Below are positions 1 to 8,950 of a stretch of DNA of 64,000 nucleotides, piece after piece; the first letter of the stretch is position 1; each line of letters starts with the position of its first letter. The notes under the pieces are model-generated. The model was not told where the DNA came from. It searched no databases and saw only the letters and a list, made by a program, of their open reading frames with translations. A program made the position numbers and the translations under genes. The stretch lies in contig NZ_CP060084.1 of NCBI RefSeq assembly GCF_014211975.1, positions 4,227,001 through 4,291,000 on the forward strand, given 5' to 3'. The DNA is from Teredinibacter haidensis. Lineage in GTDB: Bacteria > Pseudomonadota > Gammaproteobacteria > Pseudomonadales > Cellvibrionaceae.

Positions 1-202
1 CGAGGCAATACCACTTCAAACTGCCTTCATAAAGGCGAATATGCTCCATTAAAAACCGATTGGCTTCTTCTTCGCTTACCTTGTGAGCCTCGGCGTAACG
101 CAGGGGCAGGTGGGTGAGCCAAAAATAATTATCGAAATGGAGATCGAGTAAGGTTCCGTCCATATCGAGTAACACCGTATCAATCGTTTGCCAATCAATC
201 AT
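1..202 (-). CDS. yrfG: GMP/IMP nucleotidase, HAD family (N-terminal part only)
   Basis: The first 67 residues read leftward from an ATG at 200-202 and the gene runs off the left edge of the window. The N-terminus carries the HAD motif I LLDMDGTLLDL (nucleophile Asp and acid/base Asp), followed by a FDNYFW segment that is typical of the YrfG nucleotidase group, which dephosphorylates GMP and IMP. The start lies only 38 bp from the divergent nudE start. In Escherichia coli yrfG also sits beside nudE (yrfE), so the context supports the call. The substrate is known for the family and not visible here. Confidence 0.8.
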   Translation of the reverse strand, partial: MIDWQTIDTVLLDMDGTLLDLHFDNYFWLTHLPLRYAEAHKVSEEEANRFLMEHIRLYEGSLKWYCL

Positions 203-240
203 TGCTATAATGCCGGTTCCCTGCCCATTGGAAAGTTGTC

Positions 241-795
241 ATGCCGGTAAAACCTCAGATATTAAAATGTCAAAAAGTTGCGCGCAGCCGCCTGTTTTGC
301 GTAGAGCAAGTCGAACTGCGTTTCAGCAACGGCGCAGAGAGAACCTATGAACGGTTGGCCTCCGGCGATCATGCGGCGGTGATTATAGTACCAATGCTCG
401 ATGACGACAGGGTACTGTTAATTCGCGAATATGGCGTAGGGGTGGAAGATTACGCCTTGGGCCTGCCCAAAGGCCGAGTGGAGCAGGGGGAGGATTCGCT
501 GCTGGCGGCCAACCGTGAGCTGATGGAGGAAGTGGGCTACGGCGCTAAAATCCTAAGGCCACTAAAGCTGGTGAGCCAGTCTCCAAGCTATATGCAGCAC
601 CATACCCAGATTGTTCTTGCCCAGGATCTCTACCCTCAAACAGCCGAAGGGGATGAGCCGGAACCATTGGAGGTGGAGGTGTATCGTTTATCCGAGCTGG
701 ACAAGCTGATTATGCGGGAAGATTTTTCCGAAGCGCGTTCCATTGCGGCACTCTATATGGCCCGGGATATTCTGGCCAACGATCACCAATCTTAA
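241..795 (+). CDS. nudE: ADP compounds hydrolase NudE (Nudix)
   Basis: This 184-residue protein contains a complete Nudix box at about residues 78-100 (GRVEQGE, then RELMEEVGY), matching GX5EX7REUXEEXGU, so the Mg-binding glutamates are intact. NudE hydrolyses ADP-ribose, NADH and diadenosine polyphosphates in the cytoplasm. The length agrees with the family (about 185). It is divergent from yrfG and is followed 9 bp downstream by cysQ, so nudE and cysQ probably form one transcription unit. cysQ also handles a nucleotide by-product (PAP), giving the pair a nucleotide housekeeping theme. Confidence 0.93.
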   Translation: MPVKPQILKCQKVARSRLFCVEQVELRFSNGAERTYERLASGDHAAVIIVPMLDDDRVLLIREYGVGVEDYALGLPKGRVEQGEDSLLAANRELMEEVGYGAKILRPLKLVSQSPSYMQHHTQIVLAQDLYPQTAEGDEPEPLEVEVYRLSELDKLIMREDFSEARSIAALYMARDILANDHQS

Positions 796-804
796 GGAAA
801 CGGT

Positions 805-1635
805 ATGCTTGACCAGAATTTACTAAGCCAAGTGATCGAGATCTGCCAGGCAGCAGGGGAAGCCATCCTCGAGGTCTATCACTCGGACGAATGTATGGGC
901 GTGGAGTCCAAAGCCGATGATTCCCCGGTAACGCGAGCAGATATAGCCGCTCACGAAATTTTGCTTCCCGCCCTGGCTGCGCTATTGCCGAATGTACCGG
1001 TGCTATCGGAAGAGTCGGAATTGCCAGACTATGCGCAGCGACAGGTATGGAACCGCTATTGGTTGATTGACCCTTTGGATGGAACCAAAGAGTTTATCCA
1101 TAAAAACGACGAGTTCACGGTTAATGTCGCTCTGATCGAAAACCACCAGGCAGTTTTGGGTGTGGTCTATGTACCCGTCTCGAATGTGGTCTACAGCGGT
1201 ATTACTGGTGTCGGAGCCTGGAAAACAGAAGCCGGCGCTACCCAAGCGATTGAAAGCCGCAGTATGGCGAATCGTATTGCACCGCAACAAGCTATTGAAG
1301 TGGTGGCGAGCAGACATCACGGAGCTAGTGAAATCGACCCGTTGATGCATCGTATTCGGGCCGCTGTGGGAGAGGTGCAAACGAAAAGTATGGGCAGTTC
1401 GCTCAAGCTTTGTTTGGTGGCAGAGGGCAAGGCCGATTTATATCCGCGTTTAGCGCTTACCAGCGAATGGGATACGGCGGCTGCTCAGGCTATCGTTGAA
1501 GCTGCTGGGGGATGTGTACTGGACGACAAACTGCAACCGCTGCGCTACAACACTAAGGACGATATTCTCAACCCGTACTTCTATGTCATAGGTGACACAC
1601 AGTTCAACTGGAAGGCATTACTTCTAACGGCTTAG
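805..1635 (+). CDS. cysQ: 3'(2'),5'-bisphosphate nucleotidase CysQ
   Basis: This is an inositol-monophosphatase-fold enzyme of 276 residues. It shows the metal-binding motifs SEES (about 68-71), DPLDGT (89-94) and a C-terminal WDTAAA. CysQ converts adenosine 3',5'-bisphosphate (PAP), a by-product of sulfate assimilation, to AMP and phosphate. An RBS-like aaggaa lies just before the ATG. Order and spacing indicate cotranscription with nudE. Nothing is unusual in length or motifs. Confidence 0.93.
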   Translation: MLDQNLLSQVIEICQAAGEAILEVYHSDECMGVESKADDSPVTRADIAAHEILLPALAALLPNVPVLSEESELPDYAQRQVWNRYWLIDPLDGTKEFIHKNDEFTVNVALIENHQAVLGVVYVPVSNVVYSGITGVGAWKTEAGATQAIESRSMANRIAPQQAIEVVASRHHGASEIDPLMHRIRAAVGEVQTKSMGSSLKLCLVAEGKADLYPRLALTSEWDTAAAQAIVEAAGGCVLDDKLQPLRYNTKDDILNPYFYVIGDTQFNWKALLLTA

Positions 1636-1888
1636 CACGCAAGGCATTTGGGTGTCATTTTGTTCGTTATTTTTGCGTTGCGGCAAGGAAGTGAGGGTAT
1701 TACAGGCTATTTTTTAAGAAGAAAAAAGTGGCGCATTTAGTTTTCTTAGAGTGAATTAGTGTAATTCCGTCACTGTTCGGGCTTCCCCTTTTGTCTATGC
1801 TTTACTGACCGGCTTAATAAAAAGCACGGCATAGTCACCTCTCACGCAAACGAAAAATACAATATTACAATCGACGGAAGAAAGGGAT

Positions 1889-2104
1889 ATGAACCGCGCA
1901 CATCAAATACAACAGTTAAGTGTGGCGTACAACAATACGTCAATGATGAAGCAGCAACTGGTCAGAGAAATTACCTGTCTTGAAAGGCAGCTTGAGCGCC
2001 TACGCATACGCGATGAATTGCTCGATCTCAGCACGCTTCAAACCTATGAAGAAATGATTAATAGCAGAAAGGAGATGCTTGATAACTTGCCCTGGGACGA
2101 CTAA
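1889..2104 (+). CDS. small coiled-coil protein, function unknown
   Basis: I do not recognise a family. The 71 residues are highly charged, with a heptad-like stretch around residues 20-45 (LVREITCLERQLERLRIRDEL) that should form a coiled coil, and an acidic end (LPWDD). There is no signal peptide or membrane segment. A purine-rich gaaaggg precedes the ATG at RBS distance, and about 250 bp of non-coding sequence separate it from cysQ, so it probably has its own promoter. It lies ahead of the GGDEF gene but 140 bp away, so coexpression is uncertain. Confidence 0.6.
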   Translation: MNRAHQIQQLSVAYNNTSMMKQQLVREITCLERQLERLRIRDELLDLSTLQTYEEMINSRKEMLDNLPWDD

Positions 2105-2243
2105 CCTCATTCATAGTGTTCGCTATTTTAATGTGTAAAAGCGACTAATAATACTTGATCGCTCAGGTACACAGCGCAGCGAGAGGTAGGCAGTACGGAA
2201 TGCGATAGCTGAACGCACTACCAGGATAAGTAGGGAAACGAGT

Positions 2244-3536
2244 TTGACCATTTCCAGCGCTCTTATTGTTGAAAATTCAAAAACCTTTCAGGCTATTCTG
2301 GCCGATATTTTTTCGAGTGCAGCGATAGAAACTGATTTCGCTACGGATGCCAATATGGCACTGAATCAGTTATCCGCCCCAGCGGCGGCTTACTCTATTG
2401 TTATTGTCTCCTCGGCCTCATTGGGTGATGATATTGAGCGTTTTGCCAAAGCTATTCGTACTATTAAGACATATACGCACATTCCACTGCTTCTTTTGAC
2501 GACAGATAAAGACTATTCCGATCGAAGATTGTATGCGGCGGGTTACACCCAAATATTTTCTCGTACCAACGTAGTTGAAATTAAAAGCTATATTGATCAT
2601 TTTTTACTGCGTGACATTTCTCCTGAGCAAGGCAATAACAAAGTTGCTATTATCGAAGACGATCTCCCTCAGCAACTCGTTCTAAAAGCGATCCTGGAAG
2701 AAGGGTATTGTGAGTGTCGGTGTTTTAAATCAGCGGAAGACATCCTCACAAGCTGTGAGAGTTATTCACCTGATGTTATTGTGGTAGATTTTTTTCTTGA
2801 AGGGAAAATGACGGGTATGGAATTTATCGGCATCGTTCGAAATGCCGCACACCCCTGGCATAGATTACCTATCATCGCGGTCACGGCTTTAGATGATGCC
2901 GCGAGAAAATACGAATTACTGCGCGCTGGAGCAAACGACTATCTGGTTAAACCTATGGAGCCTGTTGATGTAACGGTGCGGGTGGAAAATTTAGCCAAAT
3001 ATAAACGCTTGATGGATATGGTGGAGTTGCAGCGCGAAGAAATGCAATACCTTGCCATGCATGATCAGCTGACGGGTTTGTACAACAGACACTATCTTGC
3101 AGAGCAGGTGGGAGTGCGTCTTCGGGAGGCTGTACGGCACGATATACCCTATTCCATTATCGTGCTGGATATAGATTACTTCAAAAAAATTAACGATAAC
3201 CTTGGACACGATAAAGGTGACGAGGTTTTAGTTGCTCTTGGCCGCATGCTAAACGAAAATTTCCGTAGTGAAGATACCGTTGCGCGCTTGGGCGGCGAAG
3301 AATTTATTGTATTTATGGGCCACTGTGATCTTGATTATGCCATGCAAAAAGCAGAGCAACTCCGCCGTTGTTTAGCTGAGTCAAAAGTGGCTGGCCTGGA
3401 TATTACTGCGAGCTTTGGTGTTGCACAGCTGTCGAAAACAAATGATAATTTTGACAGACTGTTTAAGGCCGCAGACGAAGCGGTTTACCGCGCTAAAAAT
3501 GGTGGTAGAAACCGTGTTGAACCCGCGTCTTTATAG
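2244..3536 (+). CDS. diguanylate cyclase with two receiver domains (REC-REC-GGDEF)
   Basis: This 430-residue protein has a TTG start with a gtaggga RBS. Receiver 1 (about 5-120) looks degenerate: the acidic pair and the phospho-acceptor Asp are replaced (VENS; VSSAS around 56). Receiver 2 (about 132-250) is complete, with the D139-D140 pair, D182 and K237. The GGDEF domain (about 265-430) has an intact GGEEF at 350-354 and an RxxD at 341-344 with the canonical five-residue spacer, so it should make c-di-GMP and be product-inhibited. The layout resembles PleD/WspR-type output proteins. No kinase is adjacent. The last 6 bases overlap the converging alkyltransferase-like gene. Confidence 0.9.
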   Translation: MTISSALIVENSKTFQAILADIFSSAAIETDFATDANMALNQLSAPAAAYSIVIVSSASLGDDIERFAKAIRTIKTYTHIPLLLLTTDKDYSDRRLYAAGYTQIFSRTNVVEIKSYIDHFLLRDISPEQGNNKVAIIEDDLPQQLVLKAILEEGYCECRCFKSAEDILTSCESYSPDVIVVDFFLEGKMTGMEFIGIVRNAAHPWHRLPIIAVTALDDAARKYELLRAGANDYLVKPMEPVDVTVRVENLAKYKRLMDMVELQREEMQYLAMHDQLTGLYNRHYLAEQVGVRLREAVRHDIPYSIIVLDIDYFKKINDNLGHDKGDEVLVALGRMLNENFRSEDTVARLGGEEFIVFMGHCDLDYAMQKAEQLRRCLAESKVAGLDITASFGVAQLSKTNDNFDRLFKAADEAVYRAKNGGRNRVEPASL

Positions 3537-3884
3537 GGCGCTTATACCCAGAGCGAAAAATTCATCCAGTGTAGGTTGCCACTGAAACTTTTTCATATTC
3601 ACCCGGTTATTTTTTACCTCGACACCTTCCTGCTCTAAAAACTGCCTTTGCTTACGAGCAGATTCTGATGTTTCTTCAAACGCAATTTGCCCATTCGAAC
3701 GCAGTACTCGCTGCCAGGGTAAGGCCTGCGTCGACGGCCCTCGTCCCAGACTCTTGCCTACCAAACGCGCGCGACCCGGCAGGCCGGATAGTTCGGCAAT
3801 CTGTCCGTAGCTGGCCACTTTTCCTATGGGTATTCGTTGTACGGTCTGCTGAATTTTTTCGATCCTTGCGGTTTGTTCGTTCAT
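3531..3884 (-). CDS. alkyltransferase-like (ATL/YbaZ-type) DNA-binding protein
   Basis: The 117 residues match the O6-alkylguanine DNA alkyltransferase C-terminal fold: helix-turn-helix region IPIGKVASYGQIAELSGLPG, then PWQRVLRSNG. The reactive Cys of the PCHRV motif is replaced by Trp. That is the signature of ATL proteins, which bind alkylated guanine and hand it to nucleotide excision repair instead of repairing it themselves. It lies 5 bp after the PKHD hydroxylase gene and could be the last gene of the iron operon, although no functional link is obvious. It is convergent with the GGDEF gene and overlaps it by 6 bp. Confidence 0.85.
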   Translation of the reverse strand: MNEQTARIEKIQQTVQRIPIGKVASYGQIAELSGLPGRARLVGKSLGRGPSTQALPWQRVLRSNGQIAFEETSESARKQRQFLEQEGVEVKNNRVNMKKFQWQPTLDEFFALGISAL

Positions 3885-3889
3885 TTGAG

Positions 3890-4570
3890 TCAGGTCTCCC
3901 CCCGGCTGCGCAATAAATTATGGTAAATGCCGGTGAGGCGCGCGACGTTATGATCCTGTGCCCCTCGCTCGAGGGTGAGTGATTGGATACTCTGATCCAG
4001 CTCGTACAGCTGCTCCCTGTGGGAGGATTCGCGCACTAGGCTTTGTATCCAAAAAAATGCGCAGACGCGATTTCCTCTGGTAACCGGGCGCACCTCATGA
4101 AGGCTAGAGGAGGGGTATAAGACCATACTGCCTGCCTCAAGTTTTACTGCTTGAGCCCCGTACTGAGTTTCAATCATTAATTCGCCGCCGTCGTACGTGT
4201 CCGGGCTGCTAAAAAATAGTGTTGCGGAAATATCTGTGCGCATATAGCCACCGTCGGGAAGCGTCATCATGGCGTTATCGACATGTAAACCGTAGTGCCC
4301 ACCGCTGCGGTAGCAATTGAATTTTGGCGGAAAAATTTTATTAGGTAATGCAGCAGAAATAAAAGTGGGGTGTTGTTTTAAATAATGAAAAATATTGGAT
4401 CGAACCTCCGTTGCGGTGGCGCTAGTGTCATCTAGCTGCAAGTTTTGCTTTACCTGTGCGGCAACACCACCAGCGGTTAATTTTCCCTCTTGCCAGTTTT
4501 CACTTAATAATTTCTGAAGGATATTTTCAGATTCTTCTTTGGAAAAAAGGTTGTCAATAGTAATTAGCAT
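3890..4570 (-). CDS. piuC: Fe(II)/2-oxoglutarate PKHD-type hydroxylase (PiuC/YbiX family)
   Basis: The 226-residue sequence (length as in the family) carries the iron triad: H and D of LHVDNAM and the distal H of SSLHEVRPVTRGNR, whose Arg binds 2-oxoglutarate. PiuC/YbiX genes accompany catecholate siderophore receptors of the Fiu/PiuA type, as here, and are thought to modify or help release the siderophore, though the substrate is not settled. Its start overlaps the end of the oxidase gene by 7 bp, indicating translational coupling within the leftward iron operon. Confidence 0.9.
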   Translation of the reverse strand: MLITIDNLFSKEESENILQKLLSENWQEGKLTAGGVAAQVKQNLQLDDTSATATEVRSNIFHYLKQHPTFISAALPNKIFPPKFNCYRSGGHYGLHVDNAMMTLPDGGYMRTDISATLFFSSPDTYDGGELMIETQYGAQAVKLEAGSMVLYPSSSLHEVRPVTRGNRVCAFFWIQSLVRESSHREQLYELDQSIQSLTLERGAQDHNVARLTGIYHNLLRSRGET

Positions 4571-5682
4571 AGGGCATCTTTCTTAATGGAGGCGATAGTC
4601 TGGTGGCCCGAAAGAGCCATAGTGATCTCTAGCTCTTCTTTTAACAATTTAAGAACATGTGCAACACCTAGCGAACCGGCGACAGCGAGGCCATATAAAA
4701 AGGGACGGCCAATCAGTACCGCATCGGCACCTAGTGCGAGGGCCTTAAAACTGTCACTTCCCCGCCGTATACCGCTGTCGAGTAACAGCAGATAGTCGGG
4801 GCCAACGGCAGAGCGTATCGCGGACACACAATCAATCGAGGCGGGTACGCCATCCAGAGTTCGTCCCCCGTGATTGGAAACGATCACGCCCGACAAGCCG
4901 ATTTTTTTGGCCATTACAGCATCGTGTGGAGACAAAATACCTTTTAGCAAAATAGGCAGGTCTGTGTGTTGTTGTAGCCAGATTAAGTCTTCCCATGTGG
5001 GTGCTTCTGCCATAAATCCATGCAGAATAATACTCTGGCTTTCAGTCAGTGTCCTTGCTGGTGGCACGGGGTAAGCCGCCAGGTTTGCCGAGGTGACGAA
5101 GTCGGGCATTCGAAATCCAGAGCGCTGTACCCGGTTTCGAAGCCCGGTAATCGGAGCGTCAACGGTAACAACAATTGCCTCATAACCACTGGCTTCTGCG
5201 CGTTGTACCAAATCCAGTGTAATTTTTTTCTCGGTTTGAAAATATAACTGAAACCATGGATCACTTGAACTGTTTTTGGCAACGTCTTCCAACGTAATTG
5301 AGGATAGGGTAGACACTATTGAGCCTATGCCGAGTGCGTCAGCACCGGACACTGCAGCCAGTTCGCCATCGGGATGGAGGAGCTTTTGGTGGGCAATGGG
5401 CGCCAGTAAAAAAGGTACCGGGTGTGCTCTCCCGAGCAGGGAAACAGAGGTGTCAGCCTGGTTGAAATTGCTTAGTACGCGCGGAAGGATTTCCAGGTTG
5501 TCAAAACGTTTGCAGTTTTTAGCGAGCGTACGCTCTTCTCCTGCGCCGCCACTTATTTGTGCCCAGACAGTTTCGGGCATAAAGCGTTGGGCTTCATTTT
5601 TGTAGTCGGCAACGGAAATAAGGTGTGCCGGTATCTGCTTCAGTTTTGGCTGAATATAAAAATCATGCGTTTGATTAGACAT
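4564..5682 (-). CDS. FMN-dependent alpha-hydroxyacid oxidase/dehydrogenase (LldD-like)
   Basis: The 372 residues form the FMN-dependent alpha-hydroxyacid dehydrogenase TIM barrel (lactate, glycolate and mandelate oxidase family). Diagnostic stretches are ISGGAGEERT near residue 45, VTVDAPITGLRNR, LPILLKGI and SNHGGRTLDG with the catalytic His. No membrane insertion like that of mandelate dehydrogenase is evident, so it is probably soluble. It overlaps piuC by 7 bp and follows the siderophore receptor after a strong hairpin. An oxidase of this kind inside an iron-uptake operon is not standard; a role in siderophore hydroxy-acid metabolism is a guess. Confidence 0.85.
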   Translation of the reverse strand: MSNQTHDFYIQPKLKQIPAHLISVADYKNEAQRFMPETVWAQISGGAGEERTLAKNCKRFDNLEILPRVLSNFNQADTSVSLLGRAHPVPFLLAPIAHQKLLHPDGELAAVSGADALGIGSIVSTLSSITLEDVAKNSSSDPWFQLYFQTEKKITLDLVQRAEASGYEAIVVTVDAPITGLRNRVQRSGFRMPDFVTSANLAAYPVPPARTLTESQSIILHGFMAEAPTWEDLIWLQQHTDLPILLKGILSPHDAVMAKKIGLSGVIVSNHGGRTLDGVPASIDCVSAIRSAVGPDYLLLLDSGIRRGSDSFKALALGADAVLIGRPFLYGLAVAGSLGVAHVLKLLKEELEITMALSGHQTIASIKKDALC

Positions 5683-5708
5683 AACAATAGTGGCCAGAAA
5701 GCTTAATA

Positions 5709-5738
5709 ACGTTATCCCAGACGTTCCTGGGATAACGT
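5709..5738 (-). terminator. 12-bp perfect hairpin between receptor and oxidase genes
   Basis: ACGTTATCCCAG (5709-5720) and its exact complement (5727-5738) flank a 6-nt loop. There is no long T-run, so it may be a processing or attenuation stem that lets the receptor message outnumber the downstream oxidase-piuC message. Confidence 0.55.
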
Positions 5739-5758
5739 GTTTACGGCGTGCTTAAGTT

Positions 5759-8122
5759 TTAAAAATCGTAACTAAGGGTTGCCTGAATATTGCGGGCGTC
5801 ACCGATATAGGTGAACGAGCCACTGCGGTAGGCGGCCAGGTAATAGTCCTCGTCGGTCAGATTCCCAATATTCAACTGTGCTTTAAAATCATTGCTGAAT
5901 TGATAACTGGCGAAGAAATCGATTACGGTATATGCCGGTACCTTATAGGATTCACCGGCTGCGGTATCGGGCTGGCCCGAAAAGAGCTCGCTGGAGTAGG
6001 TGGCGACACCACCGAAGGCGAAATTTTTCGTAGCCTGGTAACGCAGCTGTGCAAAAGCGCTATCGTCTGCGAAGTTGCTCAGGCGCTTGCCCAGGCTGTC
6101 TTCGTTGGTCGATTCAAGCACTTCCGATTCCATCATAGTAACACCCAGCTGTGTGCTGAGTTTTTCGTTGATGTTACCGACCAGCGATACTTCAAATCCC
6201 TGTACCCGGTTTTTACCCGTGTTTACGGTACCGACATCACTGTAACTGGAACCGCGTGGCAAGCTTTCCATAACATCGCTTTTAGTGATCTGAAAAATAG
6301 CACCTGTTAATAACAACTTGTTGTTGTTCAAGTTCCACTTGGTACCCAGTTCAAAGTTACCGGTTGTTTCCGGGTCGGCTTCGCCTACGTTTTCTGCGTC
6401 GGTACAAATGCCACCGTAACCGCAGTTGGCGCCAACGTCGGACTCACCACCGTTGATATTGGTCGCGCTACCGTAGGTAATGTAAGCATTACCGGATTCG
6501 TTGATAGTGTAAACTAGGCCCAGGTGACCGTTCCACAACTTGGAGTCGTAGCTGTAGTCTGTTGCTTCTGTTGCGCCCCAGCCTACCACCTTATTGCTGT
6601 AGTCGAAGGAATCGATACGAAAGCCGCCATGCAAAGTAAAGGTGTCATTTAAAGCAATGGTATCCATTACCGACAGCGAAACGGTTTTAATGGTGTAGTC
6701 GGAATCAACATCGCCTTTGGTAATGCTCCGGCCCATTAATTGGCCGTTGTCGGTGATGTAGTTACCGGCAGCATCGATAATGCAGTAGCTGGGTACGACG
6801 CCGCCCCGGCCGGAGGTAACACAGTTAGCTGCACCGGTATTCTCGTTGGAATAAACACCGTTGGTTACGCTTAGGTCGGAATATTCTGCACTGAAAACGA
6901 ATTGATGTTTTTGTCCTGCCAGTTCGGTATCCAGCAATACATTGGTCTGGTTAACCAAGTAGTCCACTTCCTGCCAGCCCTCGTGGGTACTGAGCGAAAC
7001 GGTTGCCAGGCCTGGAGCATCGGGATCGCCCGGGGTAACATCGCCGGTATCCGGATCTGTCACATCTACCGCGCGCGAGGTCCCGCGGGCACCGGTTACC
7101 ACGTAGCCGTTGCTGGTCGTACCGTAGCGAGTGGCATTGTGTAAACGCAGGTTTTCACTGAAATCGTAACCGGCGCGGAAGGTAAACGCCTGTACTTCGG
7201 AATCGAGGAAATCCTGATCCTGCAGATAGGCGGGCAGCTCGTCTACTGGGTCGCCGTTAGTTACGATATAAGTGCCGAGGTCGGGATTATCTTTGGCGTT
7301 GAGATAATAAAAGTCGCCTACGAGACTCAATTTGTCGGTGGTTTGATGGCTTACCGAAGCGGCGATACCATTGCGCTCACGATCGGCCGGTGCGCGGTCG
7401 GGAACCTCTTCAAAGCTATGCAAAATATTTACGCGCGCTGCCAATTCTTCAGAGATTTTAATGTTGCTGTCCAGGCTTAGGCGACGGTACGCATCGGTGC
7501 CGATAGCCGCTTCGACTTTGTTAAAGTTGTAGTCGGTACTGGCCTGTTTGGTAATGCTGTTTACCGCACCACCGGTGGCGCCGCGACCTGCGAAAGTAGC
7601 GCTGGGACCTTTGGTGATTTCGATTTGCTCAACCGCAAAACTTTCGCGTGTAGTCATGCCAGGGTCGCGAAGCCCATCGACAAAGACATCGCTGCGCGCT
7701 TCGTGGCCGCGAATAATATAGCGGTCACCAAAGGCATTGCCGTTTTCGCCTGTACCCAGTGTTACACCCGGTTGTGCGGCCAGCACATCACGTAAATCGG
7801 TCTTTCCGGATTCTTTAATCGCGGTTTGGGTTAATACACTAATGGTTTGTGGCGTTTTGGCAAGATCGCTTACGCGGCGTTGATCGCCCGAGACTTTGGC
7901 TTTATACGGGGCGCCATCTTCCGCGTAGGGATTGGTATCGCTGGTACGATCTTCAATCTGCATTGTATCCAATACAAATTCGTCGTCGGCAGCCAAGCTA
8001 GGTGCTGCCATCAGCATGGCGGGAATACTTAAGGCAATCGCCGTCTTGTTAAATGATGGATTGTCTCGGCGAAGTGTCAACGGCTTATTCGGTGGAGCAT
8101 CGTTAGCGGATGGTTTGTTCAT
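5759..8122 (-). CDS. TonB-dependent catecholate siderophore receptor (Fiu/PiuA-like)
   Basis: This 787-residue outer-membrane receptor has an extended N-region and a signal peptide ending near SLAADD. A plug domain follows (about 75-210; RVSDLAKTPQTISVLTQ, RGHEARSDVFVDGLRDPGM, ITKGPSATFAGRGATGG), then a 22-strand barrel ending in the aromatic terminus LSYDF. It belongs to the TonB-dependent siderophore receptor family. The neighbouring PiuC hydroxylase points to a catecholate ligand. The start lies 3 bp after the tonB stop, so exporter, transducer and receptor are one operon. Confidence 0.92.
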   Translation of the reverse strand: MNKPSANDAPPNKPLTLRRDNPSFNKTAIALSIPAMLMAAPSLAADDEFVLDTMQIEDRTSDTNPYAEDGAPYKAKVSGDQRRVSDLAKTPQTISVLTQTAIKESGKTDLRDVLAAQPGVTLGTGENGNAFGDRYIIRGHEARSDVFVDGLRDPGMTTRESFAVEQIEITKGPSATFAGRGATGGAVNSITKQASTDYNFNKVEAAIGTDAYRRLSLDSNIKISEELAARVNILHSFEEVPDRAPADRERNGIAASVSHQTTDKLSLVGDFYYLNAKDNPDLGTYIVTNGDPVDELPAYLQDQDFLDSEVQAFTFRAGYDFSENLRLHNATRYGTTSNGYVVTGARGTSRAVDVTDPDTGDVTPGDPDAPGLATVSLSTHEGWQEVDYLVNQTNVLLDTELAGQKHQFVFSAEYSDLSVTNGVYSNENTGAANCVTSGRGGVVPSYCIIDAAGNYITDNGQLMGRSITKGDVDSDYTIKTVSLSVMDTIALNDTFTLHGGFRIDSFDYSNKVVGWGATEATDYSYDSKLWNGHLGLVYTINESGNAYITYGSATNINGGESDVGANCGYGGICTDAENVGEADPETTGNFELGTKWNLNNNKLLLTGAIFQITKSDVMESLPRGSSYSDVGTVNTGKNRVQGFEVSLVGNINEKLSTQLGVTMMESEVLESTNEDSLGKRLSNFADDSAFAQLRYQATKNFAFGGVATYSSELFSGQPDTAAGESYKVPAYTVIDFFASYQFSNDFKAQLNIGNLTDEDYYLAAYRSGSFTYIGDARNIQATLSYDF

Positions 8123-8125
8123 GGT

Positions 8126-8950
8126 TCAGTCCTTAAATAATTGATTTGTAATAAGTGAGTATTCAACAGGGATAACCAGTTTTAGCTGTGCTTTGTTGAA
8201 CGACTCTGGAATGGCGGGCAACGGTGAAGCCCGCGTCAGCATCGATAGGGCCGCCTGATCCAGCAGAGGATGGCCCGACGTTTTTTTTATTGAATAAGCC
8301 GTTACCTGGCCGTTCTTATCGATAGTGAATGCGAGAGTGACTACCCCTTGGGTTTTTTGTTTTTTTAATGCGTTTGGGTAGTCTTTGTAGAGAGCGAGTC
8401 GGGCCATCACGGCGGCAAAGTAACTGTGCGCGTTACCCTTTTGTCCGCCGGATCTTTGTGAATTTCCCCTGCCGCCGGATTTAACCATGGCGTCTTGAGT
8501 CGTGTTATCTGTGGCCTTATTACTCCCGGCAGGAGATGGCTGAATGTCTGCTTTTGGCGTCGATGTTTCGGCCGGCTGGGCATCTGCTTTGGGAGTTGGC
8601 GTTTCGATGGGTTCAATAGGCCTCGGTTTGACCGTAACCAGTGGTTCAGTGACCGTTCGGGTTTCGGCTTGCAGGGGCGAAACAGTCGTCTGCGAGACCG
8701 GTGCTTTGTTTTCTGCCACAGGTTTTTCTACGGATTCAGCTTGCTCTTCTGGCGCGGGCAATTTTTTTGCTGTTTTTTTTAGCTGCTCTTCATAGCCACC
8801 CAGCATTCCAAGCCCAACTTCCACGCCGCCCACACCTGCATCCAGCGCAGAGCCGGTAGACGTGTTTCGCAATTGAATGAAGCCCGTTGCCGCCGCCAAA
8901 TGAACGGCCACTGCAATACCGAAGGCTATTAGCCAGTGATGCTTGCGCAC
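8126..8950 (-). CDS. tonB: TonB energy-transducing protein
   Basis: The 274 residues show the TonB layout: a short cytoplasmic tail and one membrane helix (WLIAFGIAVAVHLAAATGFI), a long Pro/Lys/Glu/Thr-rich periplasm-spanning linker (about 60-170), and a C-terminal TonB domain (GVVTLAFTIDKNGQVTAYSIKKTSGHPLLD, then RASPLPAIPE). It passes proton-motive energy from ExbB/ExbD to the adjacent receptor. Its start overlaps the upstream exbD stop by one base. It is probably dedicated to this receptor because the whole set is in one operon. Confidence 0.93.
   Translation of the reverse strand: MRKHHWLIAFGIAVAVHLAAATGFIQLRNTSTGSALDAGVGGVEVGLGMLGGYEEQLKKTAKKLPAPEEQAESVEKPVAENKAPVSQTTVSPLQAETRTVTEPLVTVKPRPIEPIETPTPKADAQPAETSTPKADIQPSPAGSNKATDNTTQDAMVKSGGRGNSQRSGGQKGNAHSYFAAVMARLALYKDYPNALKKQKTQGVVTLAFTIDKNGQVTAYSIKKTSGHPLLDQAALSMLTRASPLPAIPESFNKAQLKLVIPVEYSLITNQLFKD

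Noticed and set aside
8495..8795. Rightward frames opposite tonB
   Set aside because: They come from the Pro/Lys/Glu-rich linker of tonB read on the other strand.
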